In this document: positions 45,811 through 57,200 of the stretch, piece by piece
Numbering within the stretch: position 1 is the first letter of the stretch
Layout of the letters: the number at the start of each line of letters is the position of its first letter
Notes under the pieces: generated by a model
Told to the model about the DNA's origin: nothing
Database searches by the model: none
Seen by the model: the letters and a program-made list of their open reading frames with translations, nothing else
From: Ulva prolifera
Lineage: Eukaryota > Chlorophyta > Ulvophyceae > Ulvales > Ulvaceae
Length of the DNA: 64,000 nt
Reading direction: 5' to 3'
Assembly (NCBI GenBank): GCA_023078555.1
Contig: JALAAN010000010.1
Coordinates: 930,001-994,000, forward strand
Translations under genes and position numbers: made by a program

Positions 45811-46368
45811 ATGCCCAAGCGGTCCCTCGAGGTCACTGACGCTTTTGTCGATCTCGGTAATGATAATTGGTGGTGTGGGGCATGCGGCAAGCATTTCGAC
45901 GCAGGAGGAAATCTCGCTCGTCACCTGGACGCACCTTCTCACATCAGAGCGGCCGAAAGCGTAGCCAATGGTGAAACTCGGTGCCTTACACCTCCGGTTT
46001 TACAACATGAACCCGGTGTCAATTTCTCCGAATCTGATGTGGACGTCAGCGAACAGAACGACCAGGGACCACACCTGCCTCCTCCACAGTCTCCGGCTGC
46101 CGATCTACCTAGTCCTCCCGGGGAACACGGTATGGTGAACGCTGTAGACGTTGTAAACTGCGGAGATTCTGAGGTCCTCGCCTCATCTGGTCGATTCTCT
46201 CTGCCCCCTCCAGAGTTACTGCAATCCCTGGAAATCAGAACCGGAGTCCCCGACATCGACTCCCCTGGTGACTCTCCGGATTCGGACCCTGCAGCAGGCC
46301 ATCGCGCGCAGGACACTTTCTCAGACAAGGATTGGGGCTGTCATCAGAGGGATGTCAACCACCGATAG
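45811..46368 (+). CDS. C2H2 zinc-finger protein of the transposase-less element
   Basis: It starts MPKRSLEVTDAF, parallel to MPSKRPAADEY of the Tnp2 element at 28901, and has one finger at residues about 23-45 (WWCGACGKHFDAGGNLARHL...H). A proline/acid-rich, probably disordered tail follows. An upstream in-frame Met at 45727 exists, but the MPKR start matches the paralogue. The following ORFs (46332-46769, then 46887-47032) are probably later exons: one strongly acidic with KPKRNAAKPKK-like basic islands, the last basic and ending with KKRKV. There is no catalytic domain. A DNA-binding partner or regulator of the transposase is possible. Confidence 0.5.
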   Translation: MPKRSLEVTDAFVDLGNDNWWCGACGKHFDAGGNLARHLDAPSHIRAAESVANGETRCLTPPVLQHEPGVNFSESDVDVSEQNDQGPHLPPPQSPAADLPSPPGEHGMVNAVDVVNCGDSEVLASSGRFSLPPPELLQSLEIRTGVPDIDSPGDSPDSDPAAGHRAQDTFSDKDWGCHQRDVNHR

Positions 46369-47032
46369 AGCTGAATGAGTATTGTGAGCAGCTTGTGGCC
46401 ACTGTGCCACAGCAACCAGGTTCAGAGGTCACACACAAGATGGACATGGAGGAGCCTGACTTAAATGAAAGTGCTGCTGTGTGTGATGCCTCGACAGACG
46501 AAGACGATGAGGACACGCAGCCGCAAGAGATGGCCCGACTACAGACGAAGACGTCCACTGCAAGGCCCAAACGCAACGCTGCAAAGCCCAAGAAGCAACT
46601 GGTCGATGACACCTCATCAGATGACGACGCAACAGACGACGAAGAGGATGTTGTAGCCGCACTGCAAGCCATGGAGGAAGAAGAGGCGGATGGGGTGGTG
46701 GCCCGACGCCTGGAGGGACCACTGGGTGACTTGACAAACACAGAGGTGATTATTTCATACTCAATGTAATGTCCAAAGGTTGAATACTGTGCATTGTATG
46801 GATGATGACGGCTCTACTCACAGTGTGCAACTCATCACTTGCAATGTCTTACGTCAACATTGCATTTGCATCATTCTCAAGGTGGATGCAGGCTCGTCGG
46901 GCAGCCGGGAAGAAGACACCTAGATCTAATGCGATATCAGGTACATCTGCAAAGAAGAGGAAGGTGCCAGCAATCCACTCATCAAAGATTTCCGCTGGAA
47001 AGAGCACTCGAAGGGTCCGTCGATCCAAATGA
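46332..47032 (+). CDS. Acidic/basic ORFs downstream of the C2H2 ORF (probable later exons)
   Basis: The 46332-46769 segment is rich in Asp/Glu (DASTDEDDEDTQ, DDTSSDDDATDDEED) with lysine/arginine islands. Then comes a probable intron (GTGATT after GAG near 46745, AG acceptor near 46820) and a basic C-terminal part (QARRAAGKKTPRSN, SAKKRKVPAI, KSTRRVRRSK). KKRKV resembles an SV40-type nuclear localisation signal. The composition parallels the acidic-then-basic end of the 34390-36807 gene. No known family. Confidence 0.4.
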
Positions 47033-48678
47033 AAAATGAAGTGTGCATTTGCCAGCCTTAACTACTTGCCTTGTGCTTTGCTCAACTTCTTGACAGATGC
47101 AGGTGGAATTATTTGACTTCACCCGGTCTGGAATTGCAGGTGCACCATGGAATACTCAACGCCAATTCGATGGTGCAAGCCAGAAGCAACTGATATGGAA
47201 GAAGGATCCAGCCTTTCAAACGGTAGGTGTTAAGTTGTACCGTATTGATTGTGATGGTGTGTTGATGTGTTGTGGTATCTAGCAGATGTGATGCCATTCG
47301 ACAAGCCTGCAGTGGACTGTGGGCCTTTGCTGCTGTCAATGAATGCAGAATGATGAAGTTATCATTAGGATTGTACCCAATCGAGACACTGTGCACACTG
47401 CTACTGAATTCTACGCATTATCCCCCGTTTCCTTGTTGTGCTTTCTAGCGCATCCTGCAATGCTCACCCGACCTCAGTGGCGCGTCCGCCTTGCCGCACC
47501 TAAAGTGCGCAACGGTTTGCGAGGTGGTCCATCGCCAGGAGGTGCGCTTGGCTAAGTGCGCGAGACCGAGGACACAGAACGAGGCACTCAAATAGCCAGG
47601 CTAGTGTATCTAGGGCACCATATTGGTATGTAGCAACTCCAGGATGAAGATTTCAGCGATCCCGGACATATGGACACAGCTTCGGGTAAGCACACGTCCA
47701 TCCCCGTCTTTCCGCTCCAAGGAAGAAGTGATTTCTCTGATCGATATTATGTACGTATGTTAGATAATGTGTAGGCGAGTTCGGTAAGTGTTGTCGTAGC
47801 ATGAAGACATGCTGACTTGGTTGGATTGAATGTTCCTCGTACAGGTCCTAGAATCTGCATAAGTCACAAAAATACGATGACTGTGCGTGACTCGACGATG
47901 CCCGCAACTTCAGGTGACAGTTTAACACATGTTTATTGCACACCGGCCATAGTGTGTTGCAATAAAGGTGGTGTCGCCAACGAGCTGCGCAAAACGCTGT
48001 TGAACTCTGCATACTTAAGACTTTGCATGTACGCACGTCAAAGTGAATGGCCATGACAGTCGCAACCAATGAGTCATATGCAAACGCAGCTGCAAATGCA
48101 GCACAACTGCTGCGCGAATTGATGGCTGCTTGGCAGCGCACCGAGGTTACGCTGGCATTCAACCGTTCAGCTTAGGACTCTCAGCAACATAATGTGGCTC
48201 CCGAAAGACTGCCCAGCTGCAACCTGGCGGTCAGTATCAGCCCATTTGATGTTCTGATCAGGTTCAGGCCATGTATCGATAAACTATAAGAGTCCCGCAG
48301 CGGTCTGCTGCCACAGCGTCTGCTTCCAAAGATGCACTGCCGACGCACTATCCGAAAACCGCACGTGCAATGAACATTCAAGCGCGTTTGAATAGATATT
48401 CTTACCAGCTGTGAGCTGTCGGGATGCGTCACGACTGTGCCTGTGGATCAAACCGACGTGTAGTGCCCTTTGCATGGGCTGCATTGACACTGTCGCAACA
48501 CGATGCCCACGGCGCCGATGCGACCCGGCTTGACTTCTGCATGCTCAGAGTTACGAAAGCTACTGCAAGAACGTCTCAGATCTTGCTAAAAAGGCTTCTC
48601 TAGGACTTAGGCCCCGTCGTTCAGTTGGCGCACCCTTGTGGCGCACCATGCGTGCGCCAGGTCGTCATGGTGCCTGTG

Positions 48679-50957
48679 GGGCAAGTAAGACAGCATCATA
48701 CACACTGTGCGTGCTGGTCGGCCGCCGGTGCAGCCTCTGCCCATTTTTGACACTGGTCATCAGCGATGTTTATTGCTTACGGCCCCATTAGCCAAAAATG
48801 TCCGCTAGCGTGCCGTTTGGTCCTGAATGCTTTTTCACGGTTAGCAGAAACAGCTTAACTTTTAGAAAACCCGACAAACGTCAATCATGTTGGACATGGA
48901 AGCTCGCAGTGACAACTTCAAGTGCAAGGGTGAATCCTGTTGGCGCGGCAGGTCCCCTGGCGTTGTCGGGAAGGAGAAGGACCATGCAGCCACAGCAAGC
49001 TTCGAGGAATCCCTTCAGTCGACAAGCTGGCGCTAACCTACGTCGCTAACGGTGAATCATATGTAGGATTACTAAGCTATGCCTCTGTGATGTTTAAGCA
49101 GCTTCGGTCGCCGATGGAGGTGGCAGCAGTGCTGGCTGCGCGAATGACGTTCTCCGGGTGCGTTGATGACATACCGCCGTAGCCATCCACTCATGTGGAA
49201 CTATACTGCTAACATTGTATCGAATCTCGTTGTTCATTGCCAGCGGACCAGCCGACACCTTCACCGAAGCTGCTGATCATGTTGATGCGCACCTCGAGAT
49301 AGCTCAGCCAGCATTTTGCTGAGGCAGTAGCACGCAACACAATTGAATTGCTGAGGCCGGGGTCAATGCAGTCGATGATCTACTGCAAGACAAGAAAATC
49401 TTCGTGAAGCTGAATTCGTCTGTTGCTGCAACGATGGCCAGGGCTAGCAAGCATAGCAGCAGCTTAGTCCTGCAAGCATCATATGCGCAATCCATGCGTT
49501 CAGAGCTGCAGTGGGTCCACAGATATTGCGCTGGGCTCATACATGGTCTGCACAAGAGTCTGAGGTGTGCAGGGTCTGCTGTGTCTTGTTTACATGGCAC
49601 CTTGAATGTGTTTATCTATTCTCCACTCACCGGGACATCGTGCTTTGTTCGGCTGTCGAGGACCCGCCGTGCATGATTATCATCTTCTCGCCCTTTTGAG
49701 AGTGTAGCCTAGCTGAAATGCTAGCAAGTGCATGGTACACCCTTGTGGTAAGGCATTGAAGCTGTCATTGCGGTCTGCCATCAATTTTCACCTGCACTCA
49801 ATGAAAATGATTATCAAATCAGTATTTGAACTCCGGATCTAGATCCATCTGGATAAACCTGAATGAATGCGTCAGCATCACCACATGTGTGACTGCAGGC
49901 CATGCTTAGCCATTATAATATATGCTTAGCCATGGTGCTTGCATGTGCCACCAAGGATTTATTGGCGCCCTCTGTTCCATCCATCCCGACCATCTCCCGC
50001 CTTCCCATGGCCCTCCAGCTCAATACCACACCTTCCAATGTCATCACCTCATCCGCTGCGCCTGCTACAACCTCTTCTGGCATTCTCTTTGAAGACAGCA
50101 CTGTTGCTACCAGCGATTGGCACCAGCACATCCGTTGGGCCGCCACGCCCGGTTTTCATTTCCATGGAGTCCTCTACGTATGCAACGCCGGCCGGGTCCT
50201 CGTACACGCAATTTCGCAGCAGGGGTGTCTCTCCCCGGCTTATACGTCAGCTTGATGGGACGCGCTATGCCCTGGTAGGTGCTGTGGCCGCGACACAGGC
50301 CATAGATCAACGGCGTAAAGGTTCTTGCCGCTCTGCACTCGCATGCTGCGCCCATGCGCCATCTCAGACTGGTAAACGTCGACCTGTCGGATGGGGGTCG
50401 TGAGATGATCCCCTCTGTCTCATTATGATGGTCGGACGCGTGACTCTGCTCATGTCGTTGGTACGACGTACTGAATGCTACCATCTGACTTCCTTCACAC
50501 AGTCACGGACGACTCTTCGCAAGAGAACCAGATTCGATATCCGTGCGTCACAATGTATGCAATACGCAATATTTACATGAGCAGTGTGGCGGATCATGTG
50601 TATGACCTATTGTGAACCTCATTTTACCAAACGTCTTCAATGTATGGTATTATACGGTGTACGCCATCGGCATGTACGGCAGTTTTCGGTATCCGTTCCA
50701 CATCAACAAGTTCACGTCTGATGGTACATTGTTAGTGCATGTTCTACAGACAACTCTTCATCAAGCATGCGTGTGCTCAACATCCGGCCTCCGGGAAGTG
50801 GCCACATGCAATGACAGTGTATTGGTGCTCATGCTTTACACTCACATGAAGTCAAACATCCCGAATCGCAACCAAGTGTAAACATCGGGTTCACTGACAG
50901 CCCCACGATGCTGAGCTGTCATCGTGCATGTCCGCTTGATAAGGGTCTGGTGTGTGT
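48679..50957. other. Stretch without a supported gene
   Basis: Short ORFs on both strands (for example 49902-50255 and 50107-50484) overlap and match nothing I recognise. No repeats of note. Confidence 0.4.
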
Positions 50958-53764
50958 CTACGATTGCTTGGATGGCTGTAGTTGCTGACCTGATGAACTG
51001 ATCTCTGAAACGCTCTGTGATGCAGTCTCATCGTTGTAAGGCGCAATCTGGATGCATTCCCTTGTGTCAGAGTCCGGGCACAAATCATCAAATGTCACGG
51101 AAACCCTGTGTGCGGTTTCGGCTGCAACTGAGCATTTAATGCGCCCTACATATTTCTTGATGCGAGGGATTCGGAGGATCAGCTGCCTCAGGCTGCCCAT
51201 GACAGCGCACATGCTGGGCAGACTGTCAGCTTCCTGTGGGGAATTCATTGAAATTGCCAATGTATGCAACCGTGGGAGGTGTTGGACTTGCTGCAACAAC
51301 TGTGACATCCCCTGCACTCCGATACCAGTTGACTGAATATGTAGCTCGCGAAGTCCCATCAAGGGCTGCAGTGCTTGCCCCGCAGCCTCTGCGCAATCGT
51401 CCCCGATGAGATTTGCAGATATGTTGAGGTACTCCATTGTAGCGGCCCCCGTTTGCTTCTTAGATGTAACCAGACCTTCAACAATACAGTGTACACCGGT
51501 CCACGTTGCCTGATTGTTGCTTATGTTCAGATTCATCAAAGCCAATGTATGTTCAAGCGCGCCAGACAGCCTTGCCAGTCCTCGGTCACTCAAGAAGTTG
51601 CAGCTTACATCAAGCGTTCGTAGGCTCTGCATTGTTGCACATGCATTGGACAACGGCACAATGTCGCATTCTGTCATCTTGTTGCGGCTGAAGTCGGCAT
51701 GTGTTATGCCATGAAACACCTGTTCTTCGAGTTGTACCGCCGCGACACCATGTTCGTTTTCAAGGATCCCCTCGCCCATCTCTGATCGGGTGACACATAT
51801 GTGTGAAAGTCTGCACTCAGCCTGCAGCACCGCATCAAACAGAATGGCCGCGTCCACGATATCTGTCACTTCAAGCCGTTGCATTTTCGGCAGACATTCA
51901 ATGATCATCGAGATAGCTTCAGTTGCATGCTTGCTTTTACCAAGGCGATTTTGTGTCCACACAAAACTTGTGAGCTGCGTTAGGTTGCAAAGCCTTGTCA
52001 CTGATTCAAGTTCACTGTCTTGACAGATACTGCTACCACGGCCTGACCACCGGAAGCAGTGATCCAGCTCCAATGCAACCAGGCGCGTTGCTTGAGAAAT
52101 CATGTCGAGGAAGCATGAACATGCAGTGGCGTTCACTGCGATCGCCTGCACGGCCGAGACAGCTAGAGTCTCCAGCGCCGGCAAGCCAATAATTGTCATG
52201 TTGACGTCCATGCGGCCCAGCTGCATCATGTCACCAACCTCCAGACGCAGGAATCGAAGACTGTGTATTTGCCGCAGCGGGACACTCCAAAAGTATGACT
52301 CGCAGCCTGACAAAGTCAGGTCGAGGCTTGTAACACGCACAACCGGACCTTGTGTCAACAAATACCGCAGTTTTCTGCCATCCATAGCCGTCCCTGCATG
52401 GTCTGGCACAAGCACTGGTTCACGCGTCGCAAAGAGATCAGCTTTGTTTGCGGCTTCTCGACCTGGCCAAATTGCATTGATTGTCTCTTGCTGCTCTTCA
52501 TCGATCTTCGCCTGCTGCTTTTCATCAATCTTCGCCTGCTGCTCTTCATCGATCTGCTCCTGCTGATCTTCGTCGATCTGCTGCTCTTCATCCATCTTCT
52601 CCTGCTGCTCTTCATCGATCTGCTCCTGCTGATCTTCGTCGATCTGCTGCTCTTCAACGATCTTCTCCTGCTGCTCTTCATCGATCTGCTGCTCTTCATC
52701 GATATTCCCCCACTGTTCTTCAACGATCTTCTCCTGCTGCTCTTCATCGATCTGCTGCTCTTCATCGATCTGCTGCTCTTCATCGATCTTCTCCTGATGA
52801 TCTTTAACGATCCGCTGCTCTTCATCGTTCTTCTCCTGCTCTTTGGTCTCTACTGGTTTCTCTTTGCAAAGTGAGGCACATGCAGTCAACATCAGAACTG
52901 TAAATGATGACCTACGCAGGGAGCTATCGTCCAGCATGGCTATGTGTGGCATGCGTGGCACTTTCAACACTACACCCAACTGCCGATCACGCAAGCACAT
53001 GGCAGAAACAAATGCTGGATGGCAGCATGGAGGCAGTAGCGTCAGAAACGTTGGCAGCAACTCCGCCTCTCCACCGGATCTTTGTTGCAACTTGCCGAGG
53101 CCTGCTGCTTTCTCGATCAATTGTGACACGAGTGCACGCGGCACGCCTTTAACAATCTGCAGCCAACTCGTACAGTATACACATTGCCGACTAAATCGCG
53201 TGCCGCAGGTGCGGCACCAATGCACTTGGGCTAGAGAGCGCAAACGCCGCTGTACACGAAACGGTGTTCCCAAGTCAACTTGGCTGATGTACAGGCAAGC
53301 ACGCGTGGCAAGTAAACATGGACAAATTCAAAAGTGTTGGACACCGCCACAACGAAAGGCCCTTGGGCACCAAAGGCAGGTCGCACCTGCCAGAAGCGTG
53401 CGCAGGTGGATGGACTGACCGCAAATTGCGCACGGCGTAGGCTTGAAGTTTGCCCAAGCTGCCTTGTGTAGCATCGCTCTGGCAGTATCATGCCACCCAG
53501 TTGGGAGATGATCTCCTCGATTGCTGTAGCATCACCAAAAAAGTCTGCCACCTGCACCTCACATGTACATGTCCACGTGTCAATTCGCACATGTATGCCG
53601 GTGCATGGGCTTTGCCTGATGTCAGCTTCACAACCAATGCCGAACCGCACTGGAGCATCACAGGCTGTGCATCCTCTCCTGTTACACCGCTCATGATGGC
53701 CCCGTGTCATTGACAAGGGGATGTCAAGACAGATAAAGGGGATGTGAGGACGGAATTTAAACAA
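50958..53764 (-). CDS. Zinc-ribbon/leucine-rich-repeat protein with a DEEQQ-repeat coiled coil, two exons
   Basis: Exon 1 is 53764-53387 and exon 2 is 53249-50958. The 137-bp intron has CAG/GTGCGA at its donor and TACAG at its acceptor, and both flanks are in phase 0. Exon 1 starts MFKFRPHIPF (or MTRGHHERC) and is cysteine-rich (CNRRGCTAC). Exon 2 opens with CRTCGTRFSRQCVYC, a four-cysteine zinc-ribbon pattern. Next is a highly charged repeat (52480-52850) of IDEEQQ(EK) units, probably a coiled coil. The rest (about 52350-51000) has leucine-rich repeats of the ribonuclease-inhibitor type, such as LRTLDVSCNFLSDRGLARL and MEYLNISANLIGDDCAEAAG. It probably works as a protein-interaction scaffold. 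The total is about 890 residues. TGTAA lies about 120 bp past the stop. No orthologue recognised. Confidence 0.75.
52480..52850 (-). repeat. In-frame repeat encoding DEEQQ/DEEQQEKI units
   Basis: About twenty short units of 15-24 bp, built on the codons ATC GAT GAA GAG CAG CAG with variants. The antisense strand is also open and Leu-rich, a mirror effect of the repeat rather than a gene. Confidence 0.9.
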
Positions 53765-53853
53765 TACGCGGCCAGAGGTTTATTGTTAGTTGTGCCCACA
53801 ACAGAACACTGATACAACGGTGCATTCTTAGCTCTGAACCACGGTGCAAGGGA

Positions 53854-54298
53854 CTACAGGGGCATGTACTCTGTGTTGATACGTACGTGTAACCCGCTCA
53901 CGAGATCTTCTGCTTCGGCAGAGCTACGTAAAGCTGCTGATGTCCAGCCCCGAATTGCTAGCCATGCTTTGACTGCGCGCCGTGAGAATCGCAGCTCCAC
54001 CCTGACGACATCACCTTGTACCTCGCATCCTGTTTGATCTATAAAAGCGTTCAAAACTGGGAGATCTGATGCCTCAGCAGGCAATCTGACGACCTGTCCG
54101 CAATCTACGGTGCAAATTGATGCTTGTGGATGTACCTCCACCGCTAAAAGGGCGGTCTGCAAGCACACTTTTCATACTCACCAGCAAAGTTGGCCCCAAG
54201 GTCAGAATACCCCACAACAGGGTGGCATCATTGCGATACTCGCACATCACGGAATCAATACGTTGGGCAGAAGAATTTGGAGTGGCACGTAAGACCAC
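53854..54298 (-). CDS. Unrecognised spliced gene, last two exons
   Basis: Exon at 54298-54182 (after TTTCTAG, starting VVLRATPNSSAQRIDSVMCE) and last exon at 54093-53854 (after GGACAG, starting VVRLPAEASDLPVLN, ending INTEYMPL). The 88-bp intron begins GTGAGT, and phases agree at 0. Further exons probably lie upstream. I recognise no domain. The stop lies about 90 bp before the start of the LRR gene on the same strand. Confidence 0.4.
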
Positions 54299-57200
54299 CT
54301 AGAAAACGCGCAGGAAGGTTTTCTCAAATGCCACCGCTAACACATGATGCAAAAACAGCCGCTTCAACACTTCACCTGCACTTGGACACAGAAAATTCGC
54401 CACACACCTGCGCGCATGCCCAGACACACACTGAAGCACTGTGGGTGTTGAGGGCTGGAGCGGGGGCGGGTGCATGGGTGTGGTGTATGGGTATGTGGGT
54501 GTGTGTTGAGTGGGCGTTGCCATGCTATGTGGTTGGGCGCTGTGTGCGGGTGACATGCATGGGATCGGGCGCTGTGTTCGGAAGGGTCTCACGCGGGTGA
54601 CGATCTCCTGCTGTGCGGATGTTGAGCCGGTGTGCTTGTTCCCTCCCATGACGGTGCTACCGGCCACTCCGACTTTGCCTCTGTGACTCACAGCAGCACC
54701 CACAGGCGCGCTCCCACTCACACAAGAACACGCGCCCCCGACACCCACAACCGCGCACATCTAAAACAATGCCTCCGCCGTAAGAGGCGGCCGAGGTGTC
54801 ACAAGCCGGAGCCCCCATCGGCCGCTGGCCACATGAGGCACGATGGAGCCTCAAGATGAAGCCTCAAGATAACGGTAGTGTTGTTGAAGACTGAATACTG
54901 AGAAATTCAAGCTCGATTGCCATATGATGCTTCGCAGCAGGAGAAGACTGCGGCAGCGGCCGCAGAGCATGGTGACACATGCCGATGCTAAAGAGGCTGT
55001 ACTGCTGGCTGCATTGGTCGAAAAGAATTTCAGGCGCAAAAATTACTGCAAAAGTGTCACTAATGCCGCAAGCAGGGGCATAGAGCAGCAAACTGCAGGG
55101 ATTGGCTGCGGGATGACAGGGACAATAAGAGGGGTCGTGTTGCCGACTGATCTGTTGAGTCTCTAGATGATATTTTGTGTAGAGATGTTTACGCCTGTTG
55201 GCTCAGAAGAAGTCAAGCAGTGACTCAACAGTGCAGAAGTGAAGACATGAGAAGCTTCCAGGGAAGGCTCATTAGAAGTCGCTTTGATGAATTCAAAACT
55301 GGTTTGGGCGGGATCTTAGGGGAAGAGAAAGGCAGCCATCTACATTGGCTGAAGGTGTATCGCAGAGGTTCATTCCAGGCTTCCAATTGCATTCTCAAGA
55401 GAAGCAGGAGGAAACTCAAGGCAACGTATCAGAGCATTGGCTCAGGTGCCGCAGATGTTTGTCAGGTTATTCGCATGTACCAGCTCAACGGACGCAGGTA
55501 CTAGCTGCTTGTTTGCGTAGTAGATGTGCATCTGGATACCAAGGTGGGGGGGTGTTGAAAGTACCTCAGCATCTAAAAATGATCCGGAACTGATGGAAGG
55601 ATCTGGATATATGGGAGTGTATGTGTTGTCTAGAGAGAAGTGCATTATAAGCATTGGACCTGATGTGTGAAAGGTATGTTGAGGGCAGGGAAGCTACTGC
55701 ATCACCAGCTGGCTACTGTTCATCTACAGTTGCTACATGTCGTGTCAGACCGGAGTGAAAATCACAACAATCACCACTGTCTTTAGTTGCATAGTTGAGC
55801 ACATTGATCCATCTAGCTTGTGTCTCATGCAATGCACATCAATGTCCTAATCTCCAGAGCTTTTGGTCAAGTTGTGACCCAGACATGCAGAATGCAATGA
55901 AATTCCTAAAATTGTTTCACATGGTGGAGCTGGGAAGTGTGCAGAAGGCCATCATCAGGAAGGGAATCCATCATGCAGCGATTGACACTCGTTCCTGCTC
56001 ATTTGTATGATTCAATTCCTGAGTTCTACAGAGCAACAGTGCTGGCAGCCGCCAGCGTCACATTGAGTGTACATGGCATGTAAGGTACAGTCGAATTGAT
56101 TTCAGTACTCCACCATGTCCCCGATCTAGCTGTGTGCAAAAAGCAAGATCCTCGGGTCCCAACACCCTGTCCCGACAATATGCAGTTGACATGATATTCG
56201 CTAGTTATGACATTCAAGAGGCAATGCAGGCCCCAGCCTACTTTGAGGTGGCGAGCACGACGGTGCTAAGGCTGCAACTGAACGACTGGTCGACAGTACG
56301 TTCAGGCATAATGGCACAGACTGGCAAATACAATGATCTGGCTAAATAGATGCAGCTACTGCATGCTGCAAAAAGGCGATCGCCATCTACGTAGCGCGAA
56401 ATTGTTCCTGATTGGGTGGAGTGGTTGTTCTCAGGTCTGCCTGCCAGGTAGGACCCAGAAGCTACTCATAGGGCCAAGTCCATCCAAAGATTGATGTGTA
56501 TGTGTATCAGTGTGCAGGGTCTCGGTTGAACTACGCCTGTGCAAGGCAGTTGTGCAGAGCAGCAGGGCAGCTCCTGTCCACAGCAAGCCAGCACACCTCG
56601 CTAGGAACACATTCTGCTTCAGACGGTGATTCGGCCGGGGGAAAATTGACTTTCTTGTTCGTCTTGCCACCGCTTCCTCGGTGCCGTTTCTTCTGAGGTG
56701 GCATTTCTCACGACGGTGCTGCGACAGTCGCTCTAGAGTCAACTTCGTTATGTGCTCCTGGCGGGGAGAACACGCCTGCACCTGTATGCGGCAGGAAAGA
56801 GAAGCGATGAGTCAGATTATACGAAATGAATAGTCAAGGCGTGATGCATGTCCGAAAATCTAGCAATTGTGAGACGTGCGCTGCCACGCCCGTGCTGGCA
56901 GCAATCTACATCACACATTGACAAATGGGCAGCGCCAATGGATTCATGTACAAAACACAGGTCACCTCCGATTGAAGCTGCTTTGATGTAAACGCACAAG
57001 CCTGCAGTCGCTGCTCCAGCGACACCTTCTCCTTGGAAGGCCTGCTGACGAGAGTAAGTTGTATATGCCTAGCACACAATGTACAGCAGCCGAGGCTCGC
57101 AGATGTATTGAGGTATCTTATTCTCTGTCATATAGGACAGAGACTGGATTGCTTGTTGCAGCTGTAATATTCACGAATGGCTTCCCCTTCTTGAGCACGA

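Larger units (their letters stand above)
39390..48678 (+). mobile_element. EnSpm/CACTA-like element without transposase core, carrying a C2H2 gene and a nested chromovirus
   Basis: The left end CACAGGCAAAACGCC (39390) and the right end, read inward from 48678 as CACAGGCACCATGAC, share the same plan: CTGGCGCAC from base 19 or 20, then a GTGCC/GCGCC block and GGGTGCGCCAAC. Motif clusters also lie at 45270-45330 and 47450-47560. Removing the chromovirus and its 5-bp duplication leaves about 3.8 kb, holding a C2H2 gene and an acidic/basic ORF but no Tnp2 core. The flanks (GCAT left, GGGC right) do not match as a duplication, so the two ends may come from different insertion events. Confidence 0.55.

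Noticed and set aside
52350-52874. Leucine-rich forward ORFs opposite the LRR gene
   Set aside because: They are the antisense of the DEEQQ-coding repeat, which lacks stops on both strands.
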